Shown here: positions 28,001 to 40,010 of the stretch, piece after piece
Position numbering within the stretch: the first letter of the stretch is position 1
Layout: each line of letters begins with the position of its first letter
Assembly: GCF_019925205.1 (NCBI RefSeq)
Contig: NC_083560.1
Coordinates: 52,498,270 to 52,562,269 of the forward strand
Length of the DNA: 64,000 nucleotides
Direction of reading: 5' to 3'
DNA from: Metopolophium dirhodum
Taxonomy: Eukaryota > Arthropoda > Insecta > Hemiptera > Aphididae
The notes under the pieces: generated by a model
The model's input: the letters and a program-made list of their open reading frames with translations, nothing else
Database searches by the model: none
What the model was told of the DNA's origin: nothing
Position numbers and translations under genes: made by a program

Positions 28001-28565
28001 TTTTTTTAATTCTCATTAATGTTAATTTTAATGTTTTATATATTTTTTATTTAAATTTAGGTCAGTGGTTCACGATCAAATGAGACATAAAATTGTTTGG
28101 ACCTTGGAGGATCTGACGAGTCACGAGTGCATTATTGCAAAACGTCGACAAAAATATAAAACTTTAAGTGTTTTGCAATTTTAAAAAATATAAATAATTT
28201 ATTAGTTATAACGCGTAAACCGCTAGTTTGATTATAAGTTAGAGTTTTATAGTGATAATAATTATTATAGAGTGTAACGAACAACGCTGTTAACAATTTC
28301 ATTTTAGAACCGTATACTTAATATAGAAACGATAAAAAAGTAAAAAAAAATAATAACAATATTAATATAATATTATGATAATATTAATATAAATTGCGTT
28401 TTTATTTTTGATGGTCACGCGTTTAAAGAAACTGGTGTTTTACACACGTGTGGGTGTATTTATGTATAATATTATTATCATTACACAGGTTCGTAATAAT
28501 ATGTCAAACTATGCGAAAAGAAAATTGATGAAAACGCTGCGGTTACTATTACTAGGTACTACTAA
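25091..28565. other. AT-rich non-coding, nothing recognised
   Basis: Very low GC. There are only short AT repeats and a GAT-repeat (ATGATGATGATGATTA near 26505). Confidence 0.6.
27585..27613 (+). repeat. (AAAT)n short tandem repeat
   Basis: TAAATATAAATATAAATAAA continuing as TAAATAAATAAA: five or more AAAT units after two imperfect ones. Confidence 0.8.

Positions 28566-28605
<40 letters not shown>
28566..28605 (+). repeat. (ATT)n microsatellite
   Basis: A nearly perfect run of about 13 ATT/TTA units lies at the edge of a CpG-rich patch. Confidence 0.95.
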
Positions 28606-28845
28606 TTCCAATAATATATAATATTTTAGCGTTTGGGGAAAAAAAAGAAATTTATACAATAATAAATGAACGGCGGCGGCGTTTACCTACTACCTGCGCC
28701 TATATATGTATACGCCATATATATAGTGTACTTGCCTTAACACGTAAAATAATAAATCATTCGTCCATTTCAGAGCGCCTCGGCGTTAATACTCTCACGC
28801 GTGCGTGTGCGTAAAGCCTACTATGTATATACACCCCGGTTCACA

Positions 28846-28862
28846 TACACACACACACACAC
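28846..28862 (+). repeat. (CA)n microsatellite
   Basis: Eight CA units. Further CA/CG-rich purine-pyrimidine alternation follows at about 28950-29050 (ACACGCACACGCACGCACGC), which favours Z-DNA. Confidence 0.85.
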
Positions 28863-29109
28863 GTATAATATTATTGTATACGTGTGCGTGTATTATAAGG
28901 CGCGCGTAGAGTGTGTGTTGGTATTTCACGTTTACGCGACGCGAGTTCAAAGGCACGCGCACACTAGCACACGCACGCGGGCCCGGCAACGTACACACGC
29001 GTGCATACACGCCCGGTAACGTACACACGCACACGCACACGCACGCACGCACCGAGTGTAGTATTGAATCGATAAGAGGACCCTGACCCCCTCTTTTCTC
29101 CATCCCCAG

Positions 29110-29449
29110 GGCCGTGCCGCGTAATGTTAGACACGGTCGAAAGTTTTCCAGGCGGTGTCCCCCCTCACCCGCCGTCGCACCCGGCCCGCGAGTTTCCCTC
29201 CCCCTCGCCGTCACCGTCACCCCTATCGTTCCGCCGCCCCACTTGCGAGAATCGCCTCGACACCGCTTGTCCCGCCACCGAACCCTCGGCACACGTCGCC
29301 CCGGCAGACACACCACCGCCGACGCCAATGCCGTCGACGAGGACGATGACGACTATACGACTACGACTGCGACGACGACGACGACGATGCAGCCGCCACT
29401 GCCACTGCCCCCACCGCCACCACCATCGCCGCCACTACCACAACGTTGA
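29110..29449 (+). other. Candidate exon in the CpG island
   Basis: CCCCCTCTTTTCTCCATCCC then CAG is a textbook acceptor ending at 29109. After one base (G), the frame GCC GTG CCG... stays open for 112 codons to a TGA at 29447-29449. The C-terminal half is DANAVDEDDDDYTTTT... followed by a poly-Pro tail ending PLPQR. A second frame from an ATG at 29124 is also open to 29528, so frame choice is uncertain and both may be composition artefacts. No family is recognised. Confidence 0.3.
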
Positions 29450-29600
29450 TTCCGCTTTAATTAAAACCTTCGAAACATATCTCATCCCACTCCACTCGTC
29501 GCGTGGCAGGGTACCCGAACCCTTTTAGTATCGCCACCGCCGATCACGGGCTTCGGTTAAGGGGTTTTAGGGGTTGGTGTCGGAGGAGGAGGGGGGAAAC

Positions 29601-32449
29601 CGTTTGGATTTCGATAAAAAAAAATATATTATTATTATTTCTAGAAATTAATTCACTGCTATTTAATTTTACATATTATACTACCCCTATAATATTATTA
29701 ATATTATATTATTACACTACGTATAACGACGGCATTATAATGATAAGCGTAATCTTCTCGGAATTTTTTTTTTTTCGGTCGGGTAGGTAAGGTAGTTATT
29801 ACTATTCCTCGTACAATCTACGAAACGTTCCTGTATATAAGAAGCAACGATGAATATAATACTGCGATATTATAATAAAATTACATCGTGTATGCTAATT
29901 CCTCTTTGACTCAAGTCTCTCATCGTGTGTTCATATATCAAATAAATAAATTGCCTTCTTATCTTATTTATCAAATCCAATATCCTTAGAGGGATATTGA
30001 ATACAGGTTGTGCGTATAAAATACACATTATACTTTGTGTACTTATACCTACATATAGTTTCTGTGAAGATCAAAACGAAAATTCTTTTACGTATAACTC
30101 CGTTAAAAAAAAAAAAGGTAGAAAGTAAAAATAAAACGAATCCATAATAATATTATGTACGCGATACATGACGTTATTTCCGCCATATACCTACGTAATA
30201 ATATTTTCATCCAAAGTGAAAATGGTTTGTTTTCATCACACCCTCGCGTTACATGTATAATATTAAACGCATTAAGCTGTGTATAAGCCGCATCAAATCA
30301 TAGAACAATTCGTTTATACATTTATTTTAATTAAACAACTATAGTTGGGTAATAAATGAACATAATAATTCGCTATATTAACGTGAAACCCGATGAAAAG
30401 GCCATAATTTAATTCCTATTCAATATATTATTATAATAGCTTTATAATTAATTTCACATCTTATTGAATGTCATATTTACGTTAATAACTATATTTCTTA
30501 TTGCTTAATTTAATTGAATAATATTAGCTCGTAACCCCAAAACGAAAACGATTTAGAAGTAATCCTTTATTACAGAAAACACTTATTGATAATGATAATA
30601 GTTTCGGGGTTATTTTTTTTCTAGATAATTTTTATTACTTATAACATGTTATTTGATTAGGTACCTATAACTATGTAAATTGTACATAAATATAAACAAT
30701 TTATTTTTATGTACTTAAAGCTATGTGTAGTGTGACTAATTAGAATATTATAAAATATTAAAGCTATCTCATTCTTGAAATATTATAACTATGAAGAAAT
30801 ATTGTATAATATTTTTTTTTTAAAACCGTCCAATTTAAACAAACTAAATTGTTTGTTGAAAGTTGATAGGTCAATTTAATAATAATATATAATAACATAA
30901 CCATTATTTTATTGAAATGCATTACCATTAACTGTGTTTTGTTAGACATTAAATAATATTATGACGAGCATTTAAATGTATCTATGTATCGTATGATTTA
31001 ACACATTATTTTATTATAGCTAACGTTTAATGACACTATAGTAGTATTTTTATGATCTACGAAAACAATTTTCTTTTCTTTTCTATTGAAGTGTGAAAGT
31101 AATCAAAAATATATCATGTGCCTGGATAGAAGATTGCAGTTGTAGCGGACATGATTAAATAAAGGAGACGATAATAGTAATGCGCGAAACGGAAAAACTA
31201 TATTTATACTTATTACTCACATGATGTTCGCAACGTAAAATGTAAAACCACGACAATTTTAAACTACACGAATGTACAGTTGTAATAGTTATCACAAATA
31301 TTGAGGTGACTAATAAGTGAAAAAATGAAAATGGATTATACAATATTATTATTTTTTTAGTTCCGACAACATATTCATTATTTATGTAAACGAAAGTTTA
31401 CGTGGGAGCACGTGGTGTGTAACGAGTATTTGTAGTGATCAGCTGTGGCCTGTGACTGTGTAGTACAATATTTCCACAATTGTACATACTATTATCTATT
31501 AGGTATAATATAACGAGTTGTATAGAAAAATGTATTCATTTTATAGTTTACTAAAATTTAATAAAACAATCATGGGCCACTAAATCGTGATTAAGAAGGG
31601 GACCATTAGCTGAGTTTATGCAAATCCGGCCATAATGAATTAAATAATAGTGGTTTATCTAGAGGTTTTAGATATCTTTAGTGGAACACAAAATCATTTC
31701 TGAAATCAGACTACCGAGCTTTAGTGTACAAATATATTAGATATATTCCGTATATATATAATGTTTAAGCAGACTATTAATATATAATATAATATATAGT
31801 TATACGGTATACGTTTTAGCACAACACGTCAATACGGTACCAACAAAGGTAGTGAAGCTGTTTAAAATAAATGTTTTTGACGAGGTTCAGCAAAAAAAAA
31901 AAACAACTTAAAAAAAACTCACTGCATCAATTCCGTTTTTAACTCGATAAGTATAATGAAATAAGTTAGTTTGACATATTTTCTTTATACGTCATAATGT
32001 ATACATATTATATATTGTACATAATATACAGTAGGTACTCAACCTACTGGCCTAATATTTTACGAACGAAATAAAAACGAAAGCGCGGTTTAATTTAATT
32101 TAATCGTGTAAAAATACGTGAAATATCTGAATAAATAATTTTTGTAACTAACATATTTAAATCGGAATTTATTCGAAACACATAATCTTATATTAGGCTA
32201 TTGTATTAACAAGTTTATAGCTCGAATCGGTTAGTTTTTTTTTACCTAAAAATCATATGAAATTCAAAAATTATATTATTTACGGAAAACGTATATTTTG
32301 AAATATTTATTAGTAGTTATATTTTTAAAAAATCGTTAAATAGTTCTAGTTGCTATGTAGTAGGTGTTTCGTAAATACATCGTAATTTTATAAGTTACTG
32401 TAATGGAATGAATGTTTAAACATGTTATTTGGAATTCAATGATAAATGA
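29601..32449. other. AT-rich non-coding, nothing recognised
   Basis: Homopolymers and short AT repeats only; a TAGGTACCTATA palindrome at about 30659. Confidence 0.6.
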
Positions 32450-33400
32450 TTGTTTGAACGAAAAATGAAAGAGACAGCATATATTACAGTAGCTTATGTA
32501 AATTATATGTTTTATACTATTAAACAGTTTTTATATCGTCCACCCACATTTTCTGTATCCATCGAATATCTTAATGACATCCTAAGATTACTTACTAATA
32601 GATACACAAGAATCTTGCCCAGATGGTATTTCCTCCATTCTTCGGTACCAATCATTTTGATTTTTAACAAGACAAGTATTTTGTTAAATGAGTCTTCCCC
32701 CTCGGCATGGAAAATTAGTCAAGTTACGCCTAACTAAAAGTCTGTGAACCCAACTGAAGTCAAATACTATTAATCCATATCTAGCTTACCTTTGTTGGGT
32801 TGTATTGGAGAATTTAACATTCCTTTAGTTCACATTAAAAACATTTGGACCAGCATAGGTTTTTCTCTGATCACTCAAAGGCTACAACTAGTCTAGTTGA
32901 CTTTGTATATTAGTCATGAAGCGTTTAAAATTAGAAACTATGTAGATGCTATATTTATATATATATATATATATTATATACTGACTTTTCTAAAGCATTT
33001 TATTTGCTTATGTTTCTGTTTTTGAATAAACGCATTAGGGAAGCTACTATCTTGAATAAGTTATTATTTTCATGAGCGTTGGCAGTATGTTGTACCTAAA
33101 TATCTTTGGTAAGACTTCAAATCACTTCCATGTGCTATCGGTGTTGTACAAAGTAGTAAATTAGACGCACTGGTTTGTTTGACTCTTGGATATGTTGCTG
33201 TTTCTTGATCTCTAGATATCATCAATATACAGCGGATCAGTAAAATCCATATCCGTTTCATGAGTTAAGCTTGTCACTGCCTGAAAATTACTTATCCAGA
33301 GCATAATTATAGATCAGTTAATCAGATTCTTATACTTCATTTTCTAGATGATTGAAGTAAGTAATTTGGAAATAGAATCAGTCAAACATCGATCGAAGAT
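32450..33400 (+). pseudogene. Degraded Jockey-like LINE reverse transcriptase
   Basis: Plus-strand fragments recover the order of a non-LTR retrotransposon reverse transcriptase. They are an upstream LPRWYFLHSSV...FNKTSILLNE segment, PSAWKISQVTP (about 32697-32733), a YY.SISSLPLLG block, QHRFFSDHSKATTSLVDFVY, EAFKIRNYVDAIF, then YTDFSKAF (about 32975-32999). After that come RWQYVVPKYL and AIGVVQSSKLDAL, the counterpart of the family's 'SGVPQGS.LGPL'. The YADD-type catalytic motif was not found. Stops, frame changes and a (TA)n expansion at 32956-32973, placed between DAIF and YTDFSKAF, show it is dead. No 5' end or poly(A) tail was located. It most resembles Jockey-clade elements. Confidence 0.78.
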
Positions 33401-34089
33401 GAGATTGGTGCTCCAAGAATACTAAGAGTTAATAACCGAATTCCTACCAATACCAGAATTGCAGGGCTTGTTTTATCTCTCAGGTAATAATACTAACTTT
33501 TCTATGAATGCCCCACTGTAAAAAAATTATGCTTTACTACACTATTCTGTGATATTATATCAATACATCCATTGCACAAGGACACATATTCTATTATAAT
33601 TTATATTATTTATCACATTTGTATTTTATACTATTTTTTCTACTTTAAGTTTATATACACAATATACATACAATACTTATTAACTACCTATATGCTATTA
33701 GGTACTTATTATTAAACTTTATATTTTGTTTGTACCACTCTAAAAAGCAGAATGACGTTAATTTCATTAAATATAAAAGAAAATATGCACATTTTTACAA
33801 CCTATGGAAATTTTAAGTTAAACTGTTTACGAAATTGGATTAATTGGAAAATTAAAATCTTAAGGACTCGAAACGTTTTCCCATTACGTTTATTTTAACG
33901 TATTAAAACTACCTCAATAATGAGATACATTTATGTAAGTTAAACACACATTTGTGGCTAAACAAAAAAAAAACAATAAAATAAATGTTTTCGATGTATT
34001 CGTATTGAAAATATGATTTAATTTAATTACATCATGCCTATTTTGTTTAAATTATTTAATCATGATTGTTAGATTATCTATAGAAAAAT
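33401..34089. other. AT-rich non-coding after the LINE relic
   Basis: Bases 33401-33490 (GAATTCCTACCAATACCAG) may still belong to the LINE. Nothing is recognised after that. Confidence 0.5.
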
Positions 34090-34640
34090 ATAAAATTGTA
34101 GTATCTGATTATTTGTCCAGGCTTATCTTCAAAACGGTTGAACTCATTTTGATAGGAGTTTCACAGACAGTGGACAGGTAGAGGATTTAGGAGTTATCCG
34201 GGCTATTTTTTATCCTGGGAATGTTTATGTTTCCTACGTAAAAGTTTAAAAACTGCCATGGAATTAGTGCAATTTTTAACTGTCACAACTGTCATTAAGT
34301 TCAAAAATGTATTTTTGTAATGAATTAGATCTGGATCTATTTATCTAACCGCCTAATAGTTTGTTCTAGTAGAGAGCACTATGAGCAGATTTTACGCATA
34401 GTTGTGATAACTACTATCCCTAAAAAATTGAAATCTAGGATGCATTCCTATCTAGATTGTACAGTGACTTTATAAAAAATTTTCTACAGGACCACTCATA
34501 TGACAATGTTAAAAATCAATGTTATAAATTTGCTGTTCATTTTTGTGGGTGGAGGTATACCTAAACTGACTTAACCGATTTGGTTATGTAGTTATTGGGT
34601 ACATTAAAACCGAAATACATCGAACCACAATAAGTGCCAG
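34090..34640 (+). repeat. Interspersed repeat of the 'AACGGTTGAAC..TTTGATAGGAG' type
   Basis: CTTCAAAACGGTTGAACTCA, TTTCACAGACAGTGGACAGG, a GGGCTATTTTTTATCCTGGG block and, later, TTATTGGGTACATTAAAACC resemble a repeat that I recall as widespread in aphid and other insect genomes. It is often linked to transposon 3' parts. No frame or terminus is visible. The assignment is by familiarity only. Confidence 0.4.
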
Positions 34641-37600
34641 AGTAAATTATAATTGATAATTTTTTCCGAATGAAGTATACAGCAAGCAGAAAATAAAATC
34701 AATACTTTTATATTTTGATAAAAAACACAAAATTATAAACTGTGTAATAATGAAAAAAAAAAAAAGAAATCCAATTTGAAATTGAATTATGGAGTTAATT
34801 ATTTTTAAATATTTACGAAATTTTAAAAATTACGTCTAATTACACCAAATGTATACATAGGTATACAAGTATTATGTAAAAAACTGTTTGTATATTATAC
34901 GTAATAAATTAACACTAGGTACATGTATTTATTTTTATTTTTTTTGAACACATTTTAATCTTAACGTTACTATTCCAATTAAATAGTTAAACGTATACGT
35001 ATAGTGGCGTTATTTATGAAATGAGGAAATATATTTTATAAGTTATAAAAATTGATTACCTCATAACAACCATTATAGTTAAAAACAAGTTATCGTCAAT
35101 GAATTGTAACACATGCGTAATGTATGTATAAACGTATCAGATAAATAACAACGTTTTGTTCAATTTGTTTATTGATGCATTTTGATAAGTGGTTATTATA
35201 ATAAAATATTTTATAACACGATATATTATTATGGTCAAAATAACGATAGTTATAAACTTAATCCACGAGAGATTGCTCGATTCTGCCAATGAAATTGAAA
35301 GCCAGTTAAAAGTTTCAGATTTATTGAATTATTATAAAATTATAAAAATGCGAAATAAATTCACTACACGTTATTCTTATCTTCACACAATTAATAATAT
35401 ATTATATTTAAAAAATATTAATTTTATATATTTAAATTAATATTGTTAGTAATATGTATAATTTAACCATATTATTATCTGATACAATAAATTACAAAGT
35501 TAGTGTATAATATTAATATATTTATTATGTAGTATGATAATTCCTATATTATATCATATATGGTATGTGTAAGAGTTTAAATAACTATTGAATATTAATA
35601 TTAATTAATAAGAACCAGAATTTTAATATTTTTGAAAAATTTAAGCACAAAACCAAATCGTATGTTATGAATATTTAACTGAACTTTTATTTTATTGGAA
35701 ATTAGAATCACTATGTACCGGATAATGAAATCACTTCTATAAGCATTTTTATCGTTTTAATGGCTTTAAAACTGATTATGTTAGGATACCAATAGCTGGT
35801 ATATAGGTTTAGATTATAGGTATACAATAAAATTGTATTTTTAAACTTATTAGTGTATTGATAGATATATCCCGTCGTTTAGTATAGTTGTTGTTGTTTC
35901 TATTCAAAAATGTTTATAACATATATTACGTCAAGCAATCGAAAAAAATATATCTATAAAAGAATAAAAGGAGTTACTAGTTGATGATGTGGAAAAATAT
36001 TCGAAAAGAGGAGCCGTATTCATTTTGAAAAATGTATATTATGAAAATCAAATTAAAAATCACTTAATAAAAATCTAAAAAAAAATTGATAGTTTCTTTT
36101 TCGTATTTTAAATTCATTTTTTTATGTTGTTTTGATTTTAAGTTAACGCAAAGATAAAGAACCATAAAAAAATATTTTTTTATGGAATCAACTGTTCAAT
36201 ACTTAATAGAATCAAAAACCTACACCAATGTGATCAAATTAAGTGGAAATCACTGTTTTTCTTTCAAAATACAAATCATCGTGGTTTTGGATTTTCTAAA
36301 ATTCCATACATATAAACATTTTGTTTTAATATCTTATGATATTTACTAAACTAATATCAACTCTATGAAACTTATATGATATTGTATGGCCATATATGGT
36401 AGATAAAGGTTAGTTAGTAGGTACCTACCTAATTATCATGGGTGTATGTTCATGTAGGTTATAGGTTAGGTCATATGTGGTATATGGATTCTTGGTAGTG
36501 TCTATGATAAACTATTTGGTTTCTATATTTTAGTAATGATATTATTAATAATTGTACAATTTGTTTTATAAAAATGCAATTTGTAACAATAAAACGGTTT
36601 TATAAATTGATTTATCTTAAACATAATCAGTTAAGAAAATATTTATTTTTTTCCTCGGTGGTAGCGTTAAAAATAAAATTATGAATCTTCTAGATAGGTA
36701 CCTAATTCAATAACTAATTTATAAGTGTCATTAACGAGTTAGTGACATTAATGAAAACAAAAATGACGGTCTTATATTTAATATAATATAATATACCAGA
36801 AGTTACTTATATTTTAATAGATGCCACTGTTGTAGTCTTAATTTTAATGAAGATGATTTACTAAATTATAGTTATTAACAACATAATAAAAATATCAATA
36901 CCAAAAACTTAATAAATCTAAATTCTTGATAGGTAACTCATAAAACAGTAATGAATCACTCAAAACGTTAGTATAGGTACCTACTTAATATTTCTTTGGT
37001 ATGGGTGCTCATATTCATATATTTTATTAAAATCTTAAAAATACTCTTTTCCTCATTACGAACAATATGAATATTATAGATTCAATTGAATTTTAGCATG
37101 CTTAGATTTACCTACCAACACGTCATATTGGTAATTTAAATTAAAAATTGATTCACTGACATGCAATTTTGTCAACCGTCAAAATGATGTACATTTTGAT
37201 TTCGGGCATATACAATCTTTTATGCTTATATCTATGCATATTTTTACAAGGAGCAACATTGACAATGACTATATTGTTCACGTTTAAATCTCTGCTGCTG
37301 TTTGAGAAAAATGTATTTCATAGTTTTCAACATTAAAATACAATAGTTAGTTTATGTTTAAAACTGTATGCGAGAGTATGGTAGCGCACTGCGCATAAAC
37401 GAGTTTATATAATATTATACCAAAATATTGTACTTCAAATGGTTCAGGACTTTAGGTAAATCAAATTATTGTCGATTTCATTTGAATATATAGTATGCCA
37501 GAAATATTCAATAAATGATTAATTATTGCATTATACATAAATTATATACTGCATAGATTATTGTATTATAGAGTTATATTTTACTAACAACGCAATGTTA

Positions 37601-38933
37601 TATATACAGAATAATTCATCGTAAAATCGCCAATAATAATACCTAACGTTTGTAATTTCGAATGGAAAAATGTAGAAATTATATATGATGAAACTGCTGG
37701 TATACCGTGTAAAAATATTATTTTAGATGATCTGTTTTGTAGTGAATGCGATAAATGCAGTTAGTCGTGGTCTCATGGAATTAATAATATACTCGCTGTA
37801 TTTTTTTTTTTTTAATAAACCATGACGACATTACAGACATTTAAAAACAATTACGTAACACAATAACACGTCACCCCCAACGTTTTAATAAATCAGTTGG
37901 CATGATTGTGGATTTTAATATCACAATATTATTGTATCGCAAACAACTTCATAAAATATATTTTAGCTAAAAAATTATTACAACTATAAATTATATTTTA
38001 ACCAATTACGATAAAAATAATTACGTAGGTACTGCATAGAAAACAAGGGGAAAATACACTTTACGAGTTTTCTCAACACGTATAATGTATGGGTCTGAAT
38101 TAAAATATGACCAAAAACTAACACTAGTCGCTTTATATAATTGAAATTGAATAATTACATTGTTAAAATGGTTAATTTAATATCTTAGCAACATGTGATA
38201 ACTAATACAGAAATTAGTATGGTGGATTTAACAAATTAGACTAGAAAACGATTTAATTTTACCTTATCAATAATATTTTAGTGTAACAAATATAACAAAC
38301 TATATCGTTACGGGTGGACACTAAAATTAAGTGGGATTCTTGAAAAAAATAAAGTATTATAATAAAAGAGAATAATTGAATAATGACTAACCTTTGTCTT
38401 TTTGTCTCTATTCAGCGTACGACGACATCTTGCACCAGTGCACTGTAAATAATAAAAATTACTATGTATTACCAAAGGGAACATTTCATTTCAATATAAT
38501 ATGAACAATATTATTACCTTGATATTTCATACTCATCAAATACTAGTTACTACATTGAGTTTAAAAAAAATCATTGTTTTAATGATTAACATGTTAAAAA
38601 TAGTGCTGAAATTAGATTATTTGGTTAATTAATAAAATGTTAATACTGTTACCCATTTACACAATGTGTTTACTTAAGTCATTGTACTATAAATACATTT
38701 TTGAAACAAAAAAACAGTATGAGCACAAATCTTAAATCTAATACACTTATTTACTTTTAAGTTTAACAGTTTCGCTGGGATAGTGGGACTGGGGTATATA
38801 TACTTTATTTCGTGGTGGGTTAACCGTCTATACACAAATGTGCCCTTTTCATTTATATTAGCATCATATAGAAGCACTTCAAATGCAAAATATTTTTTAA
38901 AAAATATTTGCTATAGGTAACAAAAGCGGTTTA
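34641..38933. other. AT-rich non-coding
   Basis: No coding sign. TAGGTACCTA-type palindromes lie at about 36419, 36697 and 36975. Confidence 0.6.
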
Positions 38934-40010
38934 GATTCTGAGCAGATAGATCACAATCACGAAAATATGTAAATTATTTTGCAGTTAAAAATTCTTACAA
39001 TTATTAATTTTAACAACTAAGGATTGAACATTGAATACATACGATTCTTCATATTTTTTTTTCTGAAATTTAAAAAACAAGTTAAAAAAAAGTCGCACAT
39101 ATATTTTATGTTGATTGAATTAATTTAACTTTGACGAAAAATAATTATTTATTCTCAAACGGTTTTCGTTTATTATTATTCAAAAACTATTCAATGTAAA
39201 AACTTTAAATATTCCATTATTACCTATTTAAATTATAATTTTTACACAATTACGTTTTCAAAATATTCGAAATTATTTAAAATCATTAAAAATTTGGAAC
39301 TCCAAAATTTTGATAGTTGTATTTCTAAACGTATGTTTAAAATACCTTATATCCCCGTTTTGTATGTCCATTAGTTATCAGTGCATAGTAGTTACTACGT
39401 TTGTTGATATTAAGGTATTTATTTATTAAGTCCGTAGTTACTGTACCTACCTACATAAATGTTATATGGAATTATAATTTATTGCGTTGTAGTAAAATAC
39501 ATTTGAAAACCTGGAATTTTTCATAGTGATTTTTCCTAACTTGTTTTTTTTGAATATTGAATATTGATATCAAAATGCACTAAATTCTAGTTCAAATGTT
39601 GATGAAATTGAATATTTAAACAAAAAAAAAAACGATTTTAGTTATAGTTTTGTAAATCAAAAATATTAATGGTAGGTTAATACTTAAAGTTAATTCTTTT
39701 CGCTACTACGTATATTATTATTTAACAAACAAAATTAAATTTACAAAATACTTAAATTCATTCCACGGCCTATCCATGCATATTGTATTCATAATATAAA
39801 AATAAATTAATAAAATAGTACTATATATATGTAAATATAATTAAATATCCTTTGAAATATATAAACAAACACACCGTCTCCGCTCACAATTATTTTTCGT
39901 ATTCAATGATTTATAAGACATGTGCACATGTTTTTTGAGTACCTAAATGTATATTGTATATAGATACATAATATAGAAATACATATAGTATAGTGACCTA
40001 CTCATGACCA
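38934..40010. repeat. Dispersed repeat with GATTCTGAGC..-type inverted ends (copy A)
   Basis: GATTCTGAGCAGA at 38934-38946 pairs with TCCGCTCACAAT at 39879-39890. The right flank TATTTTTCGTATTCAATGAT and the later TAGTGACCTACT match the flank of the copy near 62 kb. The interior is AT-rich with no coding sign. It is longer than copy B and may hold a second insertion. Confidence 0.5.

Larger units (their letters stand above)
28690..29600. promoter_or_regulatory. CpG-rich island
   Basis: This is one of the three strongest composition islands, beside the two genes. It contains alternating CA/CG tracts (28840-29050), then a pyrimidine-rich, CCG/ACG-rich block. It may be a promoter plus exon; see the candidate exon at 29110-29449. 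Confidence 0.4.

Noticed and set aside
28795..29328. 177-codon minus-strand frame in the CpG island
   Set aside because: Starts at TTG and is largely the translation of CA/CG repeats (VCVCVC runs).
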